Shown: positions 25,178 through 33,980 of the stretch, piece after piece
How the letters are laid out: each line of letters opens with the position of its first letter
Numbering within the stretch: the first letter of the stretch is position 1
Assembly (NCBI RefSeq): GCF_002723915.1
Contig: NZ_BEWL01000011.1
Location: 62,001-126,000 of the forward strand
Direction: 5' to 3'
Length of the DNA: 64,000 nucleotides
Source: Gluconobacter albidus
Lineage (GTDB): Bacteria; Pseudomonadota; Alphaproteobacteria; Acetobacterales; Acetobacteraceae
The notes under the pieces: model-generated
The model's database searches: none
The model's input: only the letters and a program-made list of their open reading frames with translations
Told to the model about the DNA's origin: nothing
Position numbers and translations under genes: made by a program

Positions 25178-27658
25178 ATGAGGTCAGTGTGTTGTGGTCC
25201 CGGCATAGATAAAAAACGTCTTCTTACAACGCGTAAGATGGCGCTTCTGATGACCGGTCTTGCAGGAATTCTGCCTGAATTTTCAGCCGCAGCCCCATCT
25301 CCGGCCACGACGGAGACCCCGGCGACCAGAACCACGAAGACCTCGGTTCTCAAAACGGCGCGCAAGCCCGTTGAGGTTGCCAGCAAAGAGGATGAGCAGG
25401 TCATTGTAACGGGTACGCGTGATCCGCATCAGACTGCCCAGAAGAGTATCAGCCCCATCGTCGTGATTTCAGCGAAACAGTTGCAGCAGACGGGACAGGC
25501 CGATCTGCGGGATGCGCTGATCCAGATGGCGCCGTCCATGACGCGTTCGAACATGAATATCGGCAATTCGAACATGACGGATGCGATACAGCTTCGGGGC
25601 CTGACGCCCAACCAGACGCTGGTTCTGGTCAATGGCAAGCGCCGTCATACGACTTCGGTGATGACCGACTATACCGGGCCGCAGCAGGGTTCGATCCCCG
25701 TCGATATCGACATGATCCCCGTCTCCGCGGTGGATCACATCGAAATTCTTCAGGATGGTGCGGCAGCGCAGTATGGGTCCGATGCGATTGCGGGTGTGGT
25801 CAACATCATCCTCAAGCATTCCGCGCATGCCCTGACGGCACAGGCCATCAATGGCGGTTACTATGCGGGCGACGGATTTACGTCAGGGGAATCTTTCAAC
25901 TGGGGCACCGACCTTGGAAAAGGACGGGGTTTCTTTGATCTGAGCGCCGAATACAAATACATGGACCACACCGACCGTGGCGGCAGGGACAACCGTACGG
26001 GCGATTACGACAACCATATCATGGGCAATCCGCGTCAGATGCGCGAGACGATTTCCTATAATATGGGCTATCATATTACTGATAATATTCAGGCTTATTC
26101 CTTCGCGTCCTTTGGGCACGTCAACGGGGAAAGCTACCAGAACTATCGTCTGCCGACCGTTCTGCCCGAAGTCTATCCCAACGGATTTTCGCCTCAGATC
26201 ACGCTGGCGCAGAACGATTACAGCTTCACCGGCGGTTTCAAGGGCAAGTTCGTCGGCTGGGACTGGGATGTCAGCACGACCTATGGCGGCAACGTGGCCG
26301 ATGTCGGCATGTTCGATACGGTCAATCCCGATCTGTACAAGGCGACAGGTCACACGCCGACCCGTTTTTATCCCATGATGACCTTCAATGACACGCAGTG
26401 GACGACCGATGCGGGCATTCGTCGGGGCTTCGATGTTCCGCTTCTGGCGGGGCCGCTGAATTTCGCACTGGGCGCGCAGTACCGTTACGACACCTACCAG
26501 GTGGGTGCGGGTGAGCCGGCGTCTTATTACGGTGGTGGTCCTTCCGCCGATGATGGTCTTTCCCCCATGTCGGCGTCCAAGAATTTCCGCGACGTAACGG
26601 CGGGATATATGGATCTGTCCACACAGCTGATGAAGGGGTGGCAGCTCGATCTTGCCGGGCGCGTCGAGCATTATACGGATGTCGGCAATACCGAGACCGG
26701 CAAGGCGTCGATGCGTTACGACATCAATCCGATGTTCGGCCTGCGCGGGACGATCAGCAACGGGTTCCGCGCTCCGACGCTGGCCGAGGAGCATTATTCC
26801 AACATGGGGGTCTCCCCCACTGGCGCTTCGGGAATTCTGCCCGTTTCCTCAGCTGCCGCGCGGCTTCTGGGCTCGCGTCCCCTGCGGCCCGAGCGGTCCA
26901 TGAACTATTCCGCCGGGATCGTGATCAATCCGCTTCCGCGCATGCATATCAGTGTGGATGTCTATCAGATTTCCCTGCGTAACCGCATCACGCTGGGAGG
27001 CGTCTATAATGGTCAGACAGCCATTGATGCGCTGGAAGCCGGTGGGTTCGGCCTGCCGGGCGGGTTGATCCCCGAGGATGTGACGGCACAGTATTTCGCC
27101 AATACGGCCAATACCCGCACACGCGGTATGGACATCAGCGCCAATTACGAAACGCCTTTCGGAAGGTTTGGCACCGTCAACTGGGATGTTGCGATCAATC
27201 TCAACGACCCGGTCATCACCCGCACGGCCACGGACGGAAACGGAAATTCCCTGCTGAATGCGCTCTATCGCGGGTTCCTCACGAGCTACACGCCGCACAG
27301 CAAGGAAATCATCGGCGGGACGTGGCGCAAGGGCAAATGGTCGGTCGCGATCCATGAAATCCATTACGGCAACGTGGTTTCGCAACAGCAGTATGTGACC
27401 GGCCCCTATGCCTATTCCAACACGGTCTATCTTCCCTTCAACAACGGGGCGAACCAGCAGACGAACATTCTTGTAGGCTACCAGGTTTCGCCGCAATGGC
27501 GCCTTTCTCTGGGGGCCAACAATCTTTTCAATGCCAAGCAGCCCATCGTGCCGAAGAACACGAATTACCTTGGAGTGCAGCGCTATAATTTCGATGTCCA
27601 GCAGATCGGATTCAATGGCGGATACTACTTCTTCCAAATCAATTACAGCATGAAATAA
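25178..27658 (+). CDS. TonB-dependent outer-membrane receptor (second copy, different subfamily)
   Basis: 826 aa. A signal peptide (hydrophobic MALLMTGLAGILPEFSAAA) precedes a TonB-box-like stretch EQVIVTGTR, a plug domain (AIQLRGLTPNQTLVLVNGKRRHTT; VDHIEILQDGAAAQYGSDAIAGVVNI) and a C-terminal barrel ending in SMK rather than an aromatic. The plug is of the iron/vitamin/oligomer-uptake type, differing from the receptors at 15190 and 54270. AGGG lies about 8 bases before the ATG. Next come an amino-acid oxidase and a peptide ABC importer, so its cargo is probably an amino-acid conjugate or opine rather than iron. Confidence 0.9.
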   Translation: MRSVCCGPGIDKKRLLTTRKMALLMTGLAGILPEFSAAAPSPATTETPATRTTKTSVLKTARKPVEVASKEDEQVIVTGTRDPHQTAQKSISPIVVISAKQLQQTGQADLRDALIQMAPSMTRSNMNIGNSNMTDAIQLRGLTPNQTLVLVNGKRRHTTSVMTDYTGPQQGSIPVDIDMIPVSAVDHIEILQDGAAAQYGSDAIAGVVNIILKHSAHALTAQAINGGYYAGDGFTSGESFNWGTDLGKGRGFFDLSAEYKYMDHTDRGGRDNRTGDYDNHIMGNPRQMRETISYNMGYHITDNIQAYSFASFGHVNGESYQNYRLPTVLPEVYPNGFSPQITLAQNDYSFTGGFKGKFVGWDWDVSTTYGGNVADVGMFDTVNPDLYKATGHTPTRFYPMMTFNDTQWTTDAGIRRGFDVPLLAGPLNFALGAQYRYDTYQVGAGEPASYYGGGPSADDGLSPMSASKNFRDVTAGYMDLSTQLMKGWQLDLAGRVEHYTDVGNTETGKASMRYDINPMFGLRGTISNGFRAPTLAEEHYSNMGVSPTGASGILPVSSAAARLLGSRPLRPERSMNYSAGIVINPLPRMHISVDVYQISLRNRITLGGVYNGQTAIDALEAGGFGLPGGLIPEDVTAQYFANTANTRTRGMDISANYETPFGRFGTVNWDVAINLNDPVITRTATDGNGNSLLNALYRGFLTSYTPHSKEIIGGTWRKGKWSVAIHEIHYGNVVSQQQYVTGPYAYSNTVYLPFNNGANQQTNILVGYQVSPQWRLSLGANNLFNAKQPIVPKNTNYLGVQRYNFDVQQIGFNGGYYFFQINYSMK

Positions 27659-27684
27659 CGTCTTTACCAGGCGGGAGAAGCCGA

Positions 27685-28860
27685 ATGCCGGATGTTGTTG
27701 TCATCGGATGTGGAATCAGTGGCGCGGCCACGGCCTGGGAACTTGCGAAAGCAGGTCGGTCCGTCACCCTTGTGGATCAGTACGGACCGGCCTCCATGGC
27801 CAGTGGATGGACGCTGGCCGGGGTCCGGCAGTCGGGGCGTCATCCTGCCGAACTGCCGCTGGCCATGGAAGCGGTGAAAATCTGGCAGGGGCTGGATGAG
27901 GCGCTTGAAGCGTCCACCGGCTATACCCAGAAGGGTAATCTCCGGATTGGTCTGACCCCCGAAGATCTGCCTGCCTTGCAGGTCATTGCGAAGGAGGGTC
28001 AGGCGGCGGGCCTGTTTGTTGAGGTTCTTTCGGACGCACAGGCCGTTCGCGATATCGCCCCCGCCCTGTCTCCCGCGATTGCCGGTGCGACATGGTGCCC
28101 GACGGACGGACATGCGGACCCGGACGCCACGGTGAATGCCTATGTCAGCGCGGCCCGGCAGCTGGGCGTTGAGACCCTTTTTGGTGAGGCTGTGCTGTCT
28201 TTGGAGACGCGGAACGGTCGCATCTGTGGCGTGCGCACGGCCTCGCGAAGTATTCCGGCGGGCGGTGTCGTGCTGGCGACGGGCATTGGCGGCAACGACC
28301 TTCTGGCGCCGTTCGGCTGCGCTCTTCCGGTCGATGTGAGGAACGTGACGGTTGTGCGGACACGGCCCCTCCCGCCCCTGCTCTCGCAGGTTCTGTCCGT
28401 TGCGAGTGCCTGCAATTCCGATGCGGCCTGTGCCGGGCGGCAGCAACTGGATGGGGCGTTCCGCTTTACGAGCGGGATCAAAGTCTGGGACGGCCTGATG
28501 CGCGAAGAGCGTGGCAGGCCGATCGTTGCCCCGACTGTCGGCAGCCTGCTTGAAACCCTTCAGAGCTTTGGGGATATCGTCCCTGCCGTTCGGGACGCGG
28601 AGATCGACGCGTACTGGTGCGGTCTTGTCGATCAGACCCCGGATGCGCTGCCGGTTCTGGACCATGTTCCGGGCGTGGAAGGGCTGGTCATGGCGCGGGG
28701 ATTTTCCGGGCACGGGTTCTGTCTGGGGCCCCTCACCGGAAAGATCATGGCCGCCCTTGTTCAGGGCGAGGTGTCTGCAGTGGATATTTCCGCCTTTGCG
28801 TTCAGCCGTTTTTCCGCTCCGGCCGCGTCCTCCAGCGCTCCCGTGACGCTTCATGGGTAG
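27685..28860 (+). CDS. DAO-family FAD-dependent amino-acid/opine oxidase (DadA/glycine-oxidase-like)
   Basis: 391 aa. The FAD-binding VVVIGCGISGAATAWELAKAG opens the protein (residues 4-24, GxGxxG at 8-13), and a C-terminal FAD segment RGFSGHGFCLGPLTGK is present. The family oxidises secondary or primary amines (D-amino acids, glycine, sarcosine, opines) to imines. It lies 26 bases after the receptor gene and overlaps the permease gene by eight bases, so it belongs to the transport operon. The substrate is probably what the importer brings in. Confidence 0.88.
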   Translation: MPDVVVIGCGISGAATAWELAKAGRSVTLVDQYGPASMASGWTLAGVRQSGRHPAELPLAMEAVKIWQGLDEALEASTGYTQKGNLRIGLTPEDLPALQVIAKEGQAAGLFVEVLSDAQAVRDIAPALSPAIAGATWCPTDGHADPDATVNAYVSAARQLGVETLFGEAVLSLETRNGRICGVRTASRSIPAGGVVLATGIGGNDLLAPFGCALPVDVRNVTVVRTRPLPPLLSQVLSVASACNSDAACAGRQQLDGAFRFTSGIKVWDGLMREERGRPIVAPTVGSLLETLQSFGDIVPAVRDAEIDAYWCGLVDQTPDALPVLDHVPGVEGLVMARGFSGHGFCLGPLTGKIMAALVQGEVSAVDISAFAFSRFSAPAASSSAPVTLHG

Positions 28861-29812
28861 TGGCAACATCCTGTATGTCCTGCGGCTGGGCGGGTTGAAA
28901 CTCCTGCTGCTGCTTCTGGTCTCGATAGCGGGGTTCGTGCTGCTGCATCTCGCGCCGGGTGATCCCCTCTCGCAGTTCACGCTCGCGCCCGGCATGACGG
29001 CGGAGCGGCTGGCGCAGATCGCGCATGGCATGGGGCTCGACCAGCCTTTGTGGCGGCAGTACCTGCACTGGCTGTACGGCATCATGACGGGCGACTGGGG
29101 GCGCTCTTTCCGGGATCAGGCCCCGGTTCTGGGCATCATTGTCTCGCATCTGGCCGCGACCGTGGAACTCGGGCTGGCGGCGCTGGCGATCTCGTTCACG
29201 CTCGGGGTGGGCATGGGGCTGCTGGGGGCTTTGCGGTCCGGGCGGGTTCTGGACGATGTGACGTCCGTTGTGTCCATCGTGCTGTTCTCGCTTCCGACCT
29301 TCTGGCTGGGGCTGGTGTTCATCTATGTTTTTTCCGTGCGCCTGCACTGGTTTCCGACGGGGAATGTCAGCAGTCCGGGGGATCGGTCTGTGGTCGGATA
29401 TCTCAGGCATCTTGCGCTTCCGGCGCTGACGCTCGGGCTGGTTTCCGTGCCCGTCTGGAGCCGTTACATGCGCACATTCGCCGGAGAAATCCTGAAGCAG
29501 GACCAGATCCGGACGGCACGCGCCCTGGGTCTGTCTTCCGGTCGCATCATCGTGCACCGCCTGTTGCGGGGCGCGCTCCTGCCCATGATTCCGGTGGCGG
29601 GGATCTATCTGCCGACGCTGCTCAGCGGCGCGCTTGTCACGGAGACGGTGTTCAGCTGGCCGGGTATCGGGCGTCTGTTCCTCGATAGTCTTCAGTACCG
29701 CGACTATCCTGTTGTCATGGGTGTTCTGATGTTCAGCGCCATTCTTGTTCTGCTCAGCAGCACGCTGGCGGAACTGGTGCATCATGCGGCCGATCCGAGG
29801 CTGAGGGCATGA
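28853..29812 (+). CDS. ABC transporter permease, DppB/OppB type
   Basis: 319 aa, six predicted membrane helices. Inner-membrane permease of a peptide/nickel/opine ABC importer. N-terminal LLLLLLVSIAGFVLLHLAPGDPL and the cytoplasmic EAA-type loop (QIRTARALGLSSGRIIVHRLLRGALLP, quoted in part: ARALGLSSGRIIVHRLL) are typical, ending with ETVFSWPGIGRL. Overlaps both neighbours (8 bases upstream, 4 bases downstream), indicating one co-translated operon. Confidence 0.93.
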   Translation: MGSGNILYVLRLGGLKLLLLLLVSIAGFVLLHLAPGDPLSQFTLAPGMTAERLAQIAHGMGLDQPLWRQYLHWLYGIMTGDWGRSFRDQAPVLGIIVSHLAATVELGLAALAISFTLGVGMGLLGALRSGRVLDDVTSVVSIVLFSLPTFWLGLVFIYVFSVRLHWFPTGNVSSPGDRSVVGYLRHLALPALTLGLVSVPVWSRYMRTFAGEILKQDQIRTARALGLSSGRIIVHRLLRGALLPMIPVAGIYLPTLLSGALVTETVFSWPGIGRLFLDSLQYRDYPVVMGVLMFSAILVLLSSTLAELVHHAADPRLRA

Positions 29813-30657
29813 CGATGCGGCTTCCTTCGGTTCTGCGACGCCTGCTGTCCCATCCGCGCGGAATGGTGCCTGCGTTCTATGTACCTGCCATTATCGTGCT
29901 GTGCGCGATTGGCCCGTGGCTTCTGCCTTTCGGAGAGCTGCATGTCGATCTCTATCATCGTTTCCTCCCGCCGCTGGGCGACGGGCATCTTCTTGGGACG
30001 GATGAAATAGGGCGGGATGTTCTGAGCCGGGTTCTGATGGGGGGGCGGGTTTCGCTTCTGGTCGGGGTGGTTTCGACCGCGATCAGCACCCTGATCGGTA
30101 CGACGGTGGGGATCGTTGCCGGGTATCATGCCGGTCTGTCGCGCTTCCTGATCACGACCGTGATCGACACCGTTTTGTGTTTTCCGGTGGTGTTTCTGCT
30201 GCTGACGCTTGCGGCCGTCCTGCATCCGGGGATCGGGACGATCATCGGGATCATCACGCTGGTCAGCTGGATGGAAGTTGCCCGCGTCGCGCAGGCCCAG
30301 ACCCGTATCGTGCGGCAGCAGGATTATGTGACGGCCGTGGTCGCCATGGGGGCGGGAGACGCTCAGGTTCTGTTCCGCGAAATCCTTCCCAACATCCTTC
30401 CGGCCATCATCGTCAGCGCGACGCTCAACATCGCCCGGGCCATCCTGCTGGAATCCTATGTGAGCTATCTGGGATACGGCATCCAGCCGCCTGATGCGAG
30501 CTGGGGAAACCTGCTGAACAATGCCCAGGAATATCTGGAATCCGATCCCTGGCTTGCCATCATCCCTGGTGCGGTGATTGTTCTGACGGTTGTCATGTTC
30601 AATCTGCTGGGAGATGCGCTGCGGGATGCGATTGATCCAGCGAGGCGCGGCTCATGA
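29809..30657 (+). CDS. ABC transporter permease, DppC/OppC type
   Basis: 282 aa, about six helices. Partner permease of the importer. DppC marks are HLLGTDEIGRDVLSRVLMGGR after the first helix and the EAA loop near YVTAVVAMGAGDAQVLFREI, followed by LLESYVSYLGYGIQPPDASWG. Starts on an ATGA overlap with the upstream permease and ends on an ATGA overlap with the ATPase gene. Confidence 0.93.
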   Translation: MTMRLPSVLRRLLSHPRGMVPAFYVPAIIVLCAIGPWLLPFGELHVDLYHRFLPPLGDGHLLGTDEIGRDVLSRVLMGGRVSLLVGVVSTAISTLIGTTVGIVAGYHAGLSRFLITTVIDTVLCFPVVFLLLTLAAVLHPGIGTIIGIITLVSWMEVARVAQAQTRIVRQQDYVTAVVAMGAGDAQVLFREILPNILPAIIVSATLNIARAILLESYVSYLGYGIQPPDASWGNLLNNAQEYLESDPWLAIIPGAVIVLTVVMFNLLGDALRDAIDPARRGS

Positions 30658-31670
30658 CCCGGAAGACGACCTCTCCCCTCCTGAGCGTTCGTAACCTCAC
30701 CGTCAGTTTCGGCGGCCCGGATATCGTGGACGATCTGTCGTTCGAGATCGGGCATGGTGAGATCGTGGCGCTTGTTGGCGAGAGCGGGTCGGGGAAAAGT
30801 GTCGGCTCCCTGGCGGTCATGGGGCTGCTGGAGAATGCGGACATCCGGGGTTCGGCCTGTCTGGCGGGCGCGCAGGGGGCCGGGGGGGACACCGAACTTG
30901 TCGGTCTTCCTGCCCGCCAGATGCGGGCTTTGCGGGGACGGCGGATTTCCATGATCTTTCAGGATCCCCTGTCCAGTCTGGACCCTCTTCAGACGATCGG
31001 AAGCCAGATCCGGGAGGTTCTGAGGGCCCATACGCCCCTGAAAGGGCCGGCCCTGCGCGCACGGGCGATCGCCCTTCTGGAGCAGGTCGGGATTGTCGAT
31101 CCGGAAGGCTGTCTGACGCTGTTGCCCCAGCGGCTTTCCGGCGGGATGCGGCAGCGTGTCATGATCGCTCTGGCCATTGCGGCGGAGCCTGATCTGCTGT
31201 TTGCGGACGAACCCACGACCGCGCTCGATGTCACGGTACAGGCGCAGGTTCTGCGCCTTCTGAAGGGACTGCGCGACCAGACGGGGATGGCCATGGTGTT
31301 CATCACGCATAATCTGGCCGTCGCATCCGCCATCGCCGATCGGGTGATCGTTCTCTATGCCGGTCAGGTGGTGGAGGATGCTCCGGCGGAGGTGTTTTTT
31401 CGGCGACCCGCCATGCCCTACAGCCGGGCGCTGCTGTCTGCCGCGCCACGGCTTGAGGCAGTCATGGGGGGATATGGACATCTCGAAGCGCCGCGTGGGC
31501 AGGTGCCCTCGCCGGGGCAGAGAGGAACGGCCTGCCGCTTTGCCAGCCGCTGCGACGATGTGCGGGAGGGGGTCTGTCTGGCTGCCATGCCGCCGCTTGT
31601 TTCCATCGCAGGACCCGGAGAGACAAACCATACTGTTCGCTGTGCCCGCTGGGAGGAGCTTGCACCATGA
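30654..31670 (+). CDS. ABC transporter ATPase, DppD/OppD type
   Basis: 338 aa. Walker A GESGSGKS near 42-49, Q-loop FQDPLSSLDP, signature LSGGMRQR, Walker B LLFADEPT and switch His in FITHNLA. The C-terminal extension contains the oligopeptide-transporter motif with cysteines (CRFASRCDDVREGVC), a [4Fe-4S]-type or structural cluster region common to DppD/DppF. Hydrolyses ATP for uptake together with the next gene. Overlaps that gene by ATGA. Confidence 0.94.
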   Translation: MTRKTTSPLLSVRNLTVSFGGPDIVDDLSFEIGHGEIVALVGESGSGKSVGSLAVMGLLENADIRGSACLAGAQGAGGDTELVGLPARQMRALRGRRISMIFQDPLSSLDPLQTIGSQIREVLRAHTPLKGPALRARAIALLEQVGIVDPEGCLTLLPQRLSGGMRQRVMIALAIAAEPDLLFADEPTTALDVTVQAQVLRLLKGLRDQTGMAMVFITHNLAVASAIADRVIVLYAGQVVEDAPAEVFFRRPAMPYSRALLSAAPRLEAVMGGYGHLEAPRGQVPSPGQRGTACRFASRCDDVREGVCLAAMPPLVSIAGPGETNHTVRCARWEELAP

Positions 31671-32623
31671 CCACGGCTGTTCTGAGTGTGCGCGGGCTTT
31701 CGAAAACCTATGTCCAGCGGAAGGGTCTGTTGGGCGCGGTGAAGGAGACGCATGCGGTCAGGAATGTCTCGTTCGATGTGGGACGCGGCGAAATCCTGGG
31801 GCTTGTGGGGGAGTCGGGGTCGGGGAAGACGACCGTGGGGCGCATGGCCATGCGTCTTCTGGAGGCGACATCGGGGCAGGTTGTGCTGTCGGGGACGGAT
31901 ATCACGGCCTATTCGCAGGCCCGTCTGCGGGCTGTGCGGCGCAAGATGCAGCTTATCTTTCAGGACCCTTCGGCATCGCTGAATCCCCGACAGACGATCG
32001 GCCGCATTCTCAGGACGCCACTGGCGCTGCGCGGGATCGACAACGATCAGGAAATTCTCGAGACGCTCGCGCTCGTGGGGATGTCGCCCGATAGCCTGAA
32101 CCGCACGCCTGCCATGTTTTCGGGCGGGCAAAGGCAGCGGCTGAGCATTGCGCGCGCGCTTTTGATGCAGCCGGAGCTTCTGGTGGCCGATGAGGCCGTA
32201 TCTGCGCTGGATGTCTGCGTTCAGGCGCAGGTGGTCAACCTGTTCGTGGACCTGCGGGACCGACTGGGGCTTTCCGTCCTGTTTATCGGGCATGATCTTG
32301 CGGTTGTGGGCGTGGTCTCCGACCGGGTGGGCGTGATGTATCGCGGCGTGCTGGTGGAAGTGGCCAGAACGGCGGATCTCTTCCGCCGTCCGCGCCATCC
32401 CTATACGGCGCAGCTTCTCGCGGCAGCCCCCCGGCATGGCGCTCCGCTGCCGCCGGAGCCCGCGCCCTCACAGGTTTCACGGGCGGCGGAGGGGTGCGTT
32501 TTTGCGTCGCTCTGCGCTCACATGACGTCCGAATGTCTCAGCAGGCAGCCGGACCTCAGCGAGGTCGGCCCGGCGCATCAGTCGGCCTGTCTTCGGACAG
32601 AGCTGCATCTGGGCGGTGTTTGA
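31667..32623 (+). CDS. ABC transporter ATPase, DppF/OppF type
   Basis: 318 aa. Walker A GESGSGKT near 50-57, FQDPSASLNPRQTIG, signature FSGGQRQR, Walker B LLVADEAVSALD (Ala replaces the usual Pro after Glu) and HDLAVV. The C-terminal Cys-rich oligopeptide motif (CVFASLCAHMTSEC) is present. Forms the heterodimeric ATPase with the preceding gene. The binding-protein gene follows one gene later. Confidence 0.94.
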   Translation: MTTAVLSVRGLSKTYVQRKGLLGAVKETHAVRNVSFDVGRGEILGLVGESGSGKTTVGRMAMRLLEATSGQVVLSGTDITAYSQARLRAVRRKMQLIFQDPSASLNPRQTIGRILRTPLALRGIDNDQEILETLALVGMSPDSLNRTPAMFSGGQRQRLSIARALLMQPELLVADEAVSALDVCVQAQVVNLFVDLRDRLGLSVLFIGHDLAVVGVVSDRVGVMYRGVLVEVARTADLFRRPRHPYTAQLLAAAPRHGAPLPPEPAPSQVSRAAEGCVFASLCAHMTSECLSRQPDLSEVGPAHQSACLRTELHLGGV

Positions 32624-32651
32624 ATGTTCATGACAGCAAAGGACAAGTGTT

Positions 32652-33977
32652 ATGGGACCTGAAGTCAAAGCCATCGTCACCGATCAGCTTCCTCCCGAGA
32701 GCGCGGATGTCGTCATTGTTGGCGGCGGGATCGTGGGTGTCAGCACGGCCTATGCGCTCGCCAGACGGGGCGTTTCGGTGGTCCTGTGCGAGAAGGGGCA
32801 TGTCGGCGGGGAGCAGTCCAGCCGCAACTGGGGATGGGTGCGCCGCAATGGGCGCGATCCGCGCGAACTGCCGCTGATGATGGAGAGCTTCCGGCTGTGG
32901 AAGGAGTTTTCCGACAAAAAGATCGACACGGGATTTACCGCCTGTGGTGTGCTGTCAGTTGCGAAGACGGCGGCGGATCAGGCGCGGCACGAGAAATTCG
33001 TCGCTGACGCACAGCCCTATCAGATCGGCAGCCGTGTGGTGAGCGGGCGGGAGATCAGCACCATCCTTCCCGGTCTGGTCGGGACGTTCAGGTCCGCGCT
33101 TTACAATCCCACGGATGGCAGGGCCGAGCCGCAGCGCGCGGCCCCGCTCATTGCGCTGGCGGCACGCGAGATGGGGGCGAGCATCGTGCAGAACTGCGCG
33201 GTGCGCGGCATCGACAAGGAGGGCGGGCGCATCTGCGGTGTGGTGACGGAGCTGGGCTATATCCGCACGAGCCAGGTGGTCGTGGCCGGCGGCGCGTGGT
33301 CCCGGCTTTTCTGTGGCAATCTGGGTGTGTCCCTGCCGCAGATGAAGGTCCTGTCCTCGGTCTGCCGGACGGCGCCCGTTCAGGGACTTCCGGATGTTTC
33401 GGCGTATCTGGGCTCCGTGGCTTTCCGTAAACGCGATGACGGGGGCTATAATATTGCGCCCAGCGTCGGGCTGAGCGTGCCGATCGTGCCGGACATGTTC
33501 AGGCTCGGGCTGCAATATCTTCCGGCCTTCCGCGCCGAGCGCAAGGCTGTCTCGCCCCGTCTCGACAACCGCTTCCTGACCGAACTCCTGACGCCGACAC
33601 GGTGGGACCTCGACATGCCCACGGCTTTCGAGAAAACCCGGACTCTCGATCCGCGTCCCAACGTCAAGCTGACGCGCTCCATGGTGGCGAAGCTGGAGGC
33701 GTTCTTTCCTTCGGTCGGGCATATTCCGGTCCTGCAGCACTGGGGCGGCCTGATTGATGTGGTTCCCGATGCCGTGCCTGTCATTGATACGCTGTCTTCA
33801 GTGCCCGGGCTGACCATTTCCACCGGGTATTCGGGGCACGGGTTCGGCATCGGTCCGGGGGCCGGGCAGCTCACCGCCGATCTGGTGACGGGGGCGACGC
33901 CTGTGGTGGACCCCACGCCGTTCCGCCTCTCCCGCTTTACGGACGGCACGCCCATCCGGCTGATCGGCGGTTTCTGA
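32652..33977 (+). CDS. DAO-family FAD-dependent oxidoreductase (opine/sarcosine oxidase-like)
   Basis: 441 aa. FAD-binding VVIVGGGIVGVSTAYALARRG near 20-40, then SSRNWGWVRRNGRDPRELPLM, a stretch typical of proteobacterial opine/D-amino-acid oxidases of the DAO family, and the C-terminal GYSGHGFGIGPGAG. It differs from the enzyme at 27685 in length and motif spacing, so the operon encodes two separate amine oxidations. Located 28 bases after the last ATPase gene and 3 bases before the binding-protein gene. Probably cytoplasmic, and oxidises the imported compound. Confidence 0.9.
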   Translation: MGPEVKAIVTDQLPPESADVVIVGGGIVGVSTAYALARRGVSVVLCEKGHVGGEQSSRNWGWVRRNGRDPRELPLMMESFRLWKEFSDKKIDTGFTACGVLSVAKTAADQARHEKFVADAQPYQIGSRVVSGREISTILPGLVGTFRSALYNPTDGRAEPQRAAPLIALAAREMGASIVQNCAVRGIDKEGGRICGVVTELGYIRTSQVVVAGGAWSRLFCGNLGVSLPQMKVLSSVCRTAPVQGLPDVSAYLGSVAFRKRDDGGYNIAPSVGLSVPIVPDMFRLGLQYLPAFRAERKAVSPRLDNRFLTELLTPTRWDLDMPTAFEKTRTLDPRPNVKLTRSMVAKLEAFFPSVGHIPVLQHWGGLIDVVPDAVPVIDTLSSVPGLTISTGYSGHGFGIGPGAGQLTADLVTGATPVVDPTPFRLSRFTDGTPIRLIGGF

Positions 33978-33980
33978 GGG